Of a stretch of 64,000 nt of DNA, positions 1 to 9,942 are shown piece by piece. Positions within the stretch are counted from its first letter, which is position 1. Every line of letters begins with the position of its first letter. The stretch comes from Bemisia tabaci. Taxonomy: Eukaryota; Arthropoda; Insecta; Hemiptera; Aleyrodidae. The stretch spans positions 310,001 through 374,000 of the forward strand of contig NC_092796.1 in NCBI RefSeq assembly GCF_918797505.1. Direction: 5' to 3'. The translations under genes and the position numbers were made by a program. The notes beneath the pieces were generated by a model, which was given only the letters and a program-made list of their open reading frames with translations, made no database searches and was not told the origin of the DNA.

Positions 1-790
1 AAGCGGGGCATCAGAGGCCCACGTCCGGCAGCCAGTTAAGATCCGTACCGCCTTTGCGATCACGTCTCGGAGTTCGAGACTCCTTTGGCAGAAGCCCGGC
101 CCGGCCGTCGGTTGACGCCGTCGGCCGGGTGAGACTAGTCGCCGGTTGGGCATGGCCCAGGCCCAGCAGGCCCACCAAGTGGTCCTGGCTCGACTCCAGG
201 CCAGCGCGCCGTGAGCTGCGATCCGCCTCACGCCCAAACGACAGGGCAGAGACGGACCCCATTCGACGTCGAGCTCTGTTCAGGTCTTCGGCCCAGAGCG
301 AATCATGGACTGTCGCGACTCGGCGCACCGAGCCACGGTTGCTACTAAGACCGGGCCAGGACGACTAGAGGGTCCGTCGTCCGTGCCTTTTGTCCGCAGC
401 TCAGGAAAAACGGGCGGTCTAGCAAACTCAGCGGCCGGCCGGCCGTGAGGGAGCCTGGTGAACCAGGCACAGCCGCTCCCCGCACCGGAGGCCAAGTTTA
501 GGGCTGACCCCCACAGTTGGTGTAGCGATGAGATCCGCTCTAACCCGCGAGGCGCCCGTGCGGCATCGTGGATTCGTCGTAACGAGTCCCTCACTCGTGC
601 TCTGCCGTCGTTAGATGGAGTTCGCCCTAATCCTCCCGCGGGAGGCTCACCCTGCACCTACGTCAGTCGCCGAGGTGACGTCCGATCCACCTATCGGACA
701 CGGACAGGCCGCCGTCGCTCTCCACGGGGGCATCGGCCTGTGTGGAATTGGACAGCCTTCTGCCGGCCCGGGAGAGCGAGGGGTTGGGTA
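1..790. other. GC-rich unidentified island at window edge
   Basis: This segment is much richer in G+C and CpG than the sequence that follows, and the change is abrupt near 790. Open frames exist on both strands, but none reads like a known protein and they overlap each other, as expected from GC-rich non-coding DNA. A 16-base stretch near 46-61 recurs near 27,530. It could be the end of a repeat, a CpG-rich promoter or a spacer. I cannot decide between these. Confidence 0.35.
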
Positions 791-832
791 ATCTTTGATT
801 CGGCAAACTTTGGTTTTATGGTTCTGTTTTGA

Positions 833-972
833 AACCATTTAAGTAAATTTTTAAGATCGATCACTTTTTTTCTCCCTTTTCCCATTTTCCGCTTTCTTGC
901 ATGTTTGGCTCGAAGGAGAGGGGGGGGGGGGGGGCATGTCATTATGGGCCCCTCTTCTGGATCCGCCACTGC
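833..972 (-). mobile_element. hAT-like MITE fragment
   Basis: Read on the minus strand this begins CAGTGGCGGATCCAG, the end motif typical of hAT-type elements, then a C-homopolymer and an A/G-rich stretch. The same order of motifs recurs on the plus strand at 44,278-44,420, so this is a dispersed repeat. The opposite end was not located, so the copy is partial. Confidence 0.55.
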
Positions 973-975
973 CTC

Positions 976-3900
976 AGTACAAATCAGCTCACGGGCTCTT
1001 AATAATTCTACTCACTGATTTTATCACAGTTTTATTTCCATAAAATATGAACCAAATACATAATAGAGAAAAATAGAAGAGCGTGAATAATAGAATTTGG
1101 CAGTTATTTTGATCAGCGAGGGCGCCTTAAGTCACGGAACTTTCCAGAGGCAGTTATTAAATTTGCGAATCTTTTTCGGAAGTGTACATTGTCTCCTCGT
1201 TTTATGTTTTATCAGCCTAAAATTTCCGGCTGAGCCCTTTGCTTTCGTCGCAAAGCATCTGAAGACTTTTTCTGAAAATCTAATAATGATCCTCTCTCGA
1301 GAGCACGACATCGGGCTTTATAACGGGGACTCATTTAGCGCTCTGTCTAATACGCGCGGCTCTTCAATTTTTCCTTTGTTTTTATACTTCCTCTTCAGTT
1401 TTAAGCTTCCTCCGATAGTTTGCTTTTCCCTTTTTTCCGCCAGTTTAGCCATTCTATCCTCTATTTTAGTTGAAATTTCTTGTACTCCATAGGGTTATTT
1501 CATTTCCTCGAAAGGTGCACTACGTAGTCATTTGATGTCATGTCCCTGACTCTGGACTCAAGCGCCTTCATTTTACGCTAATACAATTTTGGGCCCTCTA
1601 AAGCGCGCTAAGTTGCATGCAGCAAGCGGAGCTCTACGTTCAGGATAACTAGAAGTTCTCTTCCATTGAAATCATTCGAGGTTTTTTCACTGTCTTTGCT
1701 TTGATTTCATCTAGAAGATAATGAAAACATACACTCAGAAAAAACCGCAGAAAAAAAATATGATTAATATTGTTCCACTTCGCCGCGTGGCTGTTATGGG
1801 GCACAGAGATATTGCCGCTCCTTATTGCGGTGAGAAAATGCTGAGGATAATGGCCAAATCTATAGTAATTTGATAAGGCGTATCGCCAGGAGGAGATGGC
1901 TTTTGTCTGATCCCCCAACTTGAGCTTTATGGTGCTCTTGACACCCAAAAATTGCGAACGCTGAAATTTACATGACATAATTTTAGCTAAAATTCGGTAG
2001 TTAAGTTTTCAATTGAAATAAAAAAAAATAAATAAAAAAAAACTTCTAGGCTTGAGCAATTTTATTTCATCAAATTTTATAAAATCAACTTTCGGAATCG
2101 GATCACTCGCAAATACTGATTTGTCTTTTTACGTTTTAACAGCTTCATGAAAAAATTGGAGCCCTTAAATTCGGTGGTCCGTATGGACCTTTCACTTTGT
2201 GAATGATTTCATAATCACCATAACACGATTTTTCAACGCTGACCCCTTGTAAAAATTCTTTGCGATCTTAAACTGAAAATTAGGTCAGCCACTTAGTGTG
2301 ACATATTAGTCAGTGCTGCATCGGTCTGCACTAGTAATTTCTCACGGGGAATTTTGCCGATCCTTCGCGAACTGGCAACCCTTGACAGTCTGTAACGCAC
2401 GACCGGGTGAAATCAAAGTATGCTCAAGAGCTTGGTAGCGCGAGAATTAATCCACTTACAGCATTGGCCTCGCCGGCAATTATGGCTTGCGAGCAGAATT
2501 GTCCGGTTGTCAGAGTGCTCTTAAAAAGCAAGCAGCCACTCTTCAATCACTTCCTGATGGTTTGTGCTTTGAACGATAATAGAAACACGGGAGCGTCTCT
2601 TGTCTCAACTGGCACATGCCATTTGATGGCTTAGTATAAAAAACAAAACAAAAATCGTGGCCTAATAATGGAAAAAAAACACGTAGAAAAACCCAGGGGA
2701 AAGACACTCACGGCCAGCGCCCTTCGTGAGAAGAGCATCAGCAAGTGTAGTGGTTACGCTAGTTATACTATGATTGATGACACAACTATATCGGTAATGA
2801 TTGTCACCATTGTGGTAGTTGCAACTAGCAATGTTGTTGTATTGCAGTATTATGATTCAGGTTAGAGCTCCAGTATTTCACACGTTGATTTCATTTTTCA
2901 AAATATGACTTTTACGAGGAGTGTCTCACGTATAATTTCCGAAAAAGCGAACATTCGGTACCGTGTCAAAACTTTGAATCCATATGAAAAATGAAGACAC
3001 AACAATTACATCAAATGGACACGTGGATTTGACAAAGTGATGTCACAATGCACCGTGGAATTGTCATTTTTTTTATCAACAATTCAAAGCTCTTAGTAAG
3101 TCGCTATCTTACAACCAGTGGTCAAAACCAAGAAAAAAGACCATTGATTTACTCAAATCATTCACTTTGTGGTAAAGAACAAAAAATCATCGCAACATCC
3201 CTATTGTACTTCGATAATCTTACAAATGATAATTGTAAGACCAGAGAACGCGGGATATTTTCGAGAGTTGAAAAACTGGAATTTTCCCCTCTACATTTGA
3301 ATAAATTCAAAACTCCCAAAATGACAAGCTTTTTTGGTCCCAGCTGACCACTAAAACAGACAGGAGTCGTTTGCAGATAAAATGAAGAAATTCCGCTCTT
3401 ATGCCGTTGGATCCTAATTGGTCCTTAACCCACTCTTGGAGAGAGAAATGTCTCAGGAAGAGGCACTCGAGTGGAAAAACAACGGACTCAAGAAAAATTT
3501 ACCGACACTGTCTAAAAAAAAATTAAATTCTCAATAGGTGGGAGGGGGTAATCAAACAGTTAATAATCCCTGATAAAAACATGACTGGTATTCATTATCA
3601 CTTCAAATTAAATCTGTTTAATAATTTTCATTATTTTTTTATTTAAATAAATTCAATATTGTACCTTGTTTATTATAGTCTATAATAAATACGCATTTCA
3701 TCAAAAACTAATTAAATTGAACACATTTATCTTTTTTGAAATTGCTTTATGACGTAGGTAATTGAGGCATAGGTCGGAGCTTCCACTTATTGGAGCACTG
3801 GTCGATCCCCTCTTTATTTTGCTATAAAAATCAATTTCAATGCAGTAAAGTGAGGCTGAGTGGCATGGTGGGTGGCACATCAAGTCGTGAACTTATTGAT

Positions 3901-4111
3901 GCTATTAAGTTCATCAATGTTATCACGTACCTCATCAACTTAACGGTCACGAAGCCGTTATTTTGTGTTTTACGTATAACAGTTAAAAGTATCATCGTTT
4001 TTTTTAAATCAATTAATCAGCCTTTGCAACGTATGACCTGGTATTGGGTGACATAGCCGCCGAAAACAATATTATTTAAATCATCAATTGGATAGAGTTA
4101 TTAAACAAAAT
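976..4111. other. No gene recognised
   Basis: This is AT-rich DNA with short open frames only. None has a coherent splice context, protein-like composition or recognisable motif. Confidence 0.5.
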
Positions 4112-4335
4112 TGTCACATCTACATCGCGGCGTTTCAAAATCTCATCTCCAATTTTAATTTTTTTGAAGGAAACCAATGAATATTTTTGCTTAACCTTTT
4201 GTATAAAGGACCGTCAAATTGGCAAGCAAAATTGCTGTAACTTTCAGGGGGGGGGGGGGGGTTGTTGGTTGGTTTCCTTTAAAAAAATTAAAATAAGAGA
4301 TGACATTTTGAATGACTACAATGTAGGTGTGACTG
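4112..4335. mobile_element. Short MITE with imperfect terminal inverted repeats
   Basis: The left end reads TGTCACATCTACAT and the right end, reverse-complemented, AGTCACACCTACAT. The pairing continues inward through a block ending in a GGAAACCAA motif. The loop carries a run of 15 G at 4,247-4,261. It has no coding capacity. The superfamily is undetermined. Confidence 0.6.
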
Positions 4336-4339
4336 TTTT

Positions 4340-6176
4340 GCTGAACTAATTACATACATACATACAAGTCGCTTTACAGCACTCCCTCGCGCTCTACGAC
4401 TACGATTTGCTGAACTAATTCCAATTTTAAAATGAAAACTAAAGTATTTTCAAAAAAAGTACATTGTATGGTTTAAAAATACGAAAAATACATAGAATAC
4501 TTAAAAAAGTTAAAAACGCGTTTGCAGTTTTCTTGCCGCGAAAAATTGGTGTCGTATTTAATGAAAACTTCATCATGCGATTTCTCAAAGCGATGTTTTC
4601 AGCTGAGAGTGGTTGTCGCAGTATAAGCCTCAATTTACATATAATCATACGTAATATCATAGTTTAAATATTTGTAAATGTGCGTTTTACCTCGGAGCGA
4701 TAACATAACGTTGACTATAATTGCAGAGACCTTAAACAATACTTGAGCCAAGTTCAAAGGAAACGCACCGACTCAGTGATGAAGCGTGCATGATCGATTA
4801 CTGTATCCCCATTTGAAGCTGTGGTAAGGAATCAGTTATTAAGGTGTTCGTTGCGAACATCTTGTTTATTGATCCTTTTCCAACGGTTATATGATAGATC
4901 AATCGATATATCGCAAAACACTGAACTGATTGGTATCAGGTTTGAATCGAGCAAAGGAGGTTTTAATTTTTTTTCCTCCTAAGGATCAACATCAACGACT
5001 AAGTTGAACGATGTTTTCCTATTTTAAAATATTGTTGCTCGACTTTGAACTTTTGAGAGGAAAAAATTCACGACTGGATGTATTCAGAAGTACTCTCAAC
5101 CCATTTTTTCCTAAAATGTGATTTGGTACGTTTCTGATTAACTCACGCTACAGTTTGTCGTGGAGCGTGGAAATTTCAGTGATTTGACAACGTCGCATAA
5201 AGGGTAATGAGAGGCAAAGCAATGAGCAGATTATATAGTGCAGGGTGGTAGGGATGAGGGGTAGCGAGGGTTGCAAGTCCTCGTCAAAGGGATGAAAAGC
5301 CACGACGCTAATAAAATTACTCCCCCTTTCTTGCCAAACCGGTTCAAACGAAGAGGCTTTGCGTTGTAATTAATTTGAAAATTGTGGAAATACTTTGCTA
5401 CACGTCAACATCGCGCTGAAGGAATTCTGATATCAGGACGCCATTATTCATGTTTTCCCTGCGTAGGCCAATAAAATTATCTCCTTCTAAGACGACGGAA
5501 AGAGCCTGTGAACGTTTGGGTTGAAAGGTGGTGGTCTTAGTGGCTTAACATATTTTAAAATAATTGATTTTAAAATTATTGAATTCTCTATTTCTTGCAT
5601 TGAGCTTAAAAATATAGCACTTTCTTTAAAGAAGAGCCCGCAAGCCTTCAACTCCTCCCAAATTTGCTAGCTTTTACCTCATGGCTAATACCCCCCCCCC
5701 CCACCCTTTATTTAATCTTCCTTTTTAGTTACGATTTTTCGCAGGAAAAGGGACCCTAACCCGCAGAAGTAAAATTTTCAATACGGCGATTTTTATCAAA
5801 TTTAATCACCTGGAATAGTGGAATTCACTGATTGAAACAAATCGTATCATAATTTTTTGAAATCTGGCTTAGAGTTTTCGAAAAAAATAAACTCTTAGCC
5901 GTGTTGTGTAAGTTTTGAAGCGTTTCATTCATTCTGTTGGGAAAAATTGCATTGTAATCTGGAAATTGTATGCTTAAGCATAGCAAATTAGAATGTTCAA
6001 AAGATTTCCCTTAGAACTATTCTGGAAATGCAAACTCCGACCACTTGTTGGTTGAAACTTTGGTTTTGATAATTGGGAACTTGGGTTTGATAATTATTTG
6101 TTCACGAACGTGGGTATGATAATTTGCTCGTTTTTCGTCTCAAGAGTTGCGTAAAATACTCTCTCATGCTACTTTA
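4340..6176. other. No gene recognised
   Basis: This is AT-rich sequence with a C-homopolymer near 5,693-5,702. I see no exon with convincing splice sites and no repeat that I can delimit. Confidence 0.45.
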
Positions 6177-6230
6177 TCTATACTATAAGCTCGAGACCTC
6201 TATTTTACGAAACTGGTTGACGCTTAGTTC

Positions 6231-6550
6231 CAGCGTTCTACCGGGCCGATTTTCATGATTTTTGCGGCAATCGACGGGCAATTGTCTCTAGATTAGCCAA
6301 CTCTTTTCAGATTTTCAAAATATGGCCCAGGTTTTTTTATATTACGTGGTAAAGTTGCGAATTCTCCCATAAGAACAATGTAAATTTATACTTTTTGTCA
6401 TAGTTCGTTTGAGCGTTCTACCGGGCCGATTTCCATGATTTTTGCGTAGATCGTCAGGTAATTGGCCCTAGATGTGCCCGCTCTAATTAGATTTTGGAAA
6501 TAGGACCCAGGTTTTTTCAAAATCACGTTATAAAAGTGAGTAACTTTACA
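6231..6550. repeat. Tandem ~180-bp repeat inside the Helitron-like element
   Basis: Two copies begin with GCGTTCTACCGGGCCGAT at 6,233 and 6,413 and continue in parallel through a GCCCAGG/ACCCAGG block. The second copy is diverged and slightly shorter. The same opening motif occurs in the truncated copy near 39,970. Confidence 0.75.
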
Positions 6551-6680
6551 GAATGCTCCGGGACTGCTGCCGCTATGCGCGGGAGGATGCGCAGTGGTCG
6601 AGGAGGTTGCGCAGTAGCTGGGTAGCCTGCGCATCAGCTCTACACTTATCTACACAAGATTTCCGCCGATTACTTCAAGA

Positions 6681-6757
6681 CGAGCGGTGGCCGAGTCGTC
6701 TACGACGTCGGAAGTGTCCACATTGATCAAGGTGTGGGTTCGATCCCCGCCTCCAGA
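6681..6757 (+). tRNA. tRNA-like (Leu/Ser type) pseudogene or SINE head
   Basis: An A-box-like TGGCCGAGTCGTCT and a B box GGTTCGATCCC lie at tRNA spacing. The T arm pairs over five base pairs (GTGGG/CCCGC). The acceptor arms do not pair well, so a functional tRNA is unlikely. It lies within the Helitron-like element and would be mobilised with it. Confidence 0.5.
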
Positions 6758-6966
6758 GATACTTAATAATTATCCGATTTAAACAGATCGTTGTTTTACT
6801 GTAATATTTCATCAAGCAGTCATTCCAAAACGCGTCCTTTTGACTTCAAAAATTTTTTTTTTCTTTATTCATCAAAACCAAAAATTATTTCATTCTATTA
6901 AGTATACCTCATATCGAATTTTTTTAGGGGAAAAATAAAACTAATACTAATAGGAGGGTAAAAATA

Positions 6967-7045
6967 GGGCCGCGAAGCGGCCCATTGATGGCGCGGAGCG
7001 CCTTCGGGGGGTTGGGCCGCGTAGCGGCCAGGGGGCGTAGCCCCC
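6967..7045. repeat. Cluster of four short perfect palindromes
   Basis: Four GC-rich hairpins lie in 79 bases: 6,967-6,983, 6,990-7,002, 7,014-7,029 and 7,031-7,045. Each has a loop of the form GAAGC, GGAGC or GTAGC. The last one abuts the CTAG terminus. A terminal hairpin of this kind acts as the 3' transposition signal in Helitrons; four in a row is unusual. Confidence 0.8.
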
Positions 7046-7727
7046 TAGTTAATCAATATTAATGTTGAATCTCTGTAGAATGAGATGAAGCATCTTTTGC
7101 CCTGGGCAGCTAATACGTCACAACTTTTTCCGGAGCCTTATAGGTATTGTTTTATTGTCAACCTCTAGTTTTTCATGAGCCTGTTGATTGTATCAGATCC
7201 CATGAAATTTCCACAAATATTTCGCCAAAATGAGCTCGAGCAAAAACTGAATCAAGCAATTCTGTCAGGAGTTCCATTAACAAGAAAACTTTGATGATTT
7301 TGACTTATTCAAGAAGAATAGATGTTTATTAAAATCAAGAAACATTAAAATAATTCAACAAGTAAGAGGGCATATGCAAAATCAACCCGGCGGTAAGTTA
7401 CAATAAAATCATGTCTCTAGCTGACTTTGTTTGCAGTTTTGACAATATTATAGTGATAACGCTGGAGGCCAATCAACTGACAAGGTTTAATGAAACAAAT
7501 GAGAAAATGAACGGAAGAAGATAGAAGAAAAATAAAGGCTAAATTTTAGTGATTTCTATAAAGGTCACATGAGAAATTGACATGCATTTCTCACTTAACA
7601 TGCGTCCTCAGGCTTAATTTGGATTTCTTCGAGTGCTCAAAAATTGCAATCAGTGGACGAAGGAAGTAGATGTTGTGTTTGCTCACAGCTTTCTGTCTCA
7701 AAAATGAAGCATATTTTCAGCTGTATT

Positions 7728-7729
<2 letters not shown>

Positions 7730-7769
<40 letters not shown>
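7730..7769. repeat. A40 homopolymer
   Basis: An uninterrupted run of 40 A lies just outside the foldback element starting at 7,816. It may be a retroposed tail, but no body is recognisable upstream. Confidence 0.95.
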
Positions 7770-7771
<2 letters not shown>

Positions 7772-7815
7772 AAAATAACACAAGTTCAGAAGCTTACGCG
7801 TGTGAACTATGTATA

Positions 7816-9437
7816 CCGGGTTATTCAAAAGTTACGCACCATGGCCATAACTTTAGTTTTAATTATGATATCGATTTGCGGTTTGTGGCGTCCTTCCTCA
7901 TATCGAGGGGGAAACTTTGTGAGGTATTTTCAGTTTTTCACCCCCCCAGGGGGAGGGGGGGCGGGGGGCAACTCAAAAATTTCAAATGGCAACCCCCATC
8001 ATGTGATTCATCGTTAGAAAGAGCATGAAAAAAGAAAATTTTTGGCGCAAACCGGAAGTCGATCTGACCCCCTGTCAAAAGTTAGGGGGGTCCAAAGGTT
8101 ACTTAGGGGGTTCGTACCTTCATTTTTAGAGTAGCTTCGGCGGCTCTTGGACATACCGTTTCTCTTTTCAAAGAGTCCTCGAATACTCCAAGTCTGATAC
8201 CGAAGTCTTCATAGTGCCCCGGGCCACCACAGCCCCCCGTAGAGGGGGGGGATGGGCCTGTTACAATGAAACATGGCATTAAAATGCGAAAAGTCACAGA
8301 AGAGCTTCAAACTTAGCATCAAATCCGAGTGGAACTTCTTGCCAATGTTAACGCAAAGGCAGCCTGCGACTTTAAAGTGAGTTTTCAAAACTCTTAGCCC
8401 CTTGCCCCCCGGGAACCCCCCCCCCCCCGGAAGAACCGGGAAATTCGCCAGAAATGATGCCCGGTTCTTACCAGCTCTGCAACGAAAAAAGAGGGGAGCA
8501 GCGGGGGTTTTATGGATGTTTCCGTCCTTAAAGTGGGCGGCAGTTCCTGTGTTGCAGTTCTCCGACTGAGCGCAACGTTTCAAGGGTTCTTGTCAAGTTC
8601 TACAGTGGTTTCGGGCATCATTTCTGGCGATTTTCCGGTTTTTACCCGCTCCGCAACGAAAAATGAGGGGGGCAGCGGGGGTGTTTTAGATGTTTCCGTA
8701 CTTTAAGGGGGTGGCAGTCCTTGTATTTCAATGCTCCGACTGATCGCAACGTTTCAAGGGTCCTCCTCAAGTTGGACATTAGTTTCGGGCATTATTTGTA
8801 GTGAATTTCCGGTTTTTATCCGCTCTGCAACCAAAAATGAGGGGGGGGCAAGGGGCTAAGAGTTTTGAAAACTCACTTTAAAGTCGCAGGCTGCCTTTGC
8901 GTTAACATTGGCAAGAAGTTCCACTCGGATTTGATGCTAAGTTTGAAGCTCTTCTGTGACTTTTCGCATTTTAATGCAATGTTTCATTGTAACAGGCCCA
9001 TCCCCCCCTCTACGGGGGGGCTGTGGTGGCCCGGGGGCACTATGAAGACTTCGGTATCAGACTTGGAGTATTCGAGGACTCTTTGAAAAGAGAAACGGTA
9101 TGTCCAAGAGCCGCCGAAGCTACTCTAAAAAATGAAGGTACAGACCCCCTAAGTAACCTTTGGACCCCCCTAACTTTTGACAGGGGGGTCAGATCGACTT
9201 CCGGTTTGCGCCAAAAATTTTCTTTTTTCATGCTCTTTCTAACGATGTATCACATGATGGGGGTTGCCATTTGAAATTTTTGAGTTGCCCCCCGCCCCCC
9301 TCCCCTGGGGGGGTGAAAAACTGAAAAGTACCTCAAAAAGTTTCCCCTCGATATGAGGAAGGACGCCACAAACCGCAAATCGATATCATAATTAGAACTA
9401 AAGTTATGGCCAGTGGTGCGTAACTTTGAATAACCTG
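7816..9437. mobile_element. Foldback element with ~600-bp inverted arms
   Basis: The left arm (7,816 to about 8,410) is repeated in inverse orientation at about 8,838-9,437 with few differences. The ends read CCGGGTTATTCAAA and, inverted, CAGGTTATTCAAA, each flanked outward by TA. That suggests a TA target duplication as in Tc1/mariner-type elements. There is no transposase frame. Open frames in the arms are mirror copies of the repeat and not genes. A transcript would fold into a long hairpin. Confidence 0.8.
8492..8850. repeat. Two tandem ~185-bp direct repeats in the foldback loop
   Basis: Two successive units share the blocks GATGTTTCCGT, CAACGTTTCAAGGGT, TTTCGGGCAT and TTTCCGGTTTTTA, each ending in a G-rich run. 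Part of a third unit lies in inverse orientation near 8,425-8,490. The loop has therefore grown by tandem duplication. Confidence 0.7.
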
Positions 9438-9777
9438 TATGTTGTGGATTAAGAACGGGAAAAAATTAACCGTCTCGGAAAGGGTTGGTAATGCGTTCAC
9501 TGGAGGAATGTGTACAATACATATGGCAACTAACATTTTTTCATGAGAAAATTGGACTGAACGCACTGAAAAGCGGGAAACAAGTGACCTCATTTAGTTT
9601 AAAATAGGATAAAATGTGTATAAATGGGTTTCTGCGTGGAGTTCTTTAAGTTATACGTAATAAAAAAATGAGCTCTATGTTCATGCTTGGTTAATTAGCA
9701 GGAGAAAATTTGATACGATGCAAGTTAAAAACACGTGTAACTCTTGATTTTTGTTGCAAATGTGACTGTTTTCCTTT

Positions 9778-9783
9778 TTTATT
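9778..9783 (-). terminator. AATAAA polyadenylation signal
   Basis: On the minus strand AATAAA occurs 45 bases after the TAA at 9,829-9,831, a usual spacing for a short 3' untranslated region. It supports the terminal exon call. Confidence 0.6.
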
Positions 9784-9828
9784 ATCTTAGTCTAGTTTTA
9801 ATGTATTACTCGCCGTTTCAAAGTACAA

Positions 9829-9942
9829 TTAACGATTCACCGCTGGCTGATCAAGAAGTGGGATTTCGCCGATTTCCTCCGGACCTTCCTCACCAGAAAG
9901 AACCCGCTGGCTTAATCTTTTGGAGCAATCTCCATCAACACA
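9829..9942 (-). CDS. Exon 3 (terminal) of the secreted protein gene
   Basis: A strong acceptor TTTTCCTTACAG precedes 37 codons and TAA. It starts with the CVDGDC motif and is acidic toward the end. Phase 0 matches the end of exon 2. A short extra exon in the intervening intron cannot be excluded: a possible 10-base one lies near 13,381-13,390. Confidence 0.65.
   Translation of the reverse strand, partial: CVDGDCSKRLSQRVLSGEEGPEEIGEIPLLDQPAVNR

Larger units (their letters stand above)
6177..7048 (+). mobile_element. Non-autonomous Helitron-like element
   Basis: The segment starts TCTATACTATAAGC immediately after an A and ends in CTAG immediately before a T. These are the 5'-TC and CTRR-3' termini and A/T insertion site of Helitrons. 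Just before the 3' end lie four perfect short hairpins. Internally there are two ~180-bp direct repeats (from 6,231 and 6,411) and a tRNA-like segment. A second copy of the 5' end is at 39,912. There is no Rep/helicase frame, so the copy depends on a partner elsewhere. The termini are seen directly; the Helitron assignment is inferred. Confidence 0.6.

Noticed and set aside
7637..8028. Frames with poly-Lys or poly-Phe and proline runs
   Set aside because: They are products of the A40 run and the G/C-rich foldback arm.
8209..9086. Two very similar frames suggesting a duplicated gene
   Set aside because: They are mirror parts of the two arms of the foldback element.
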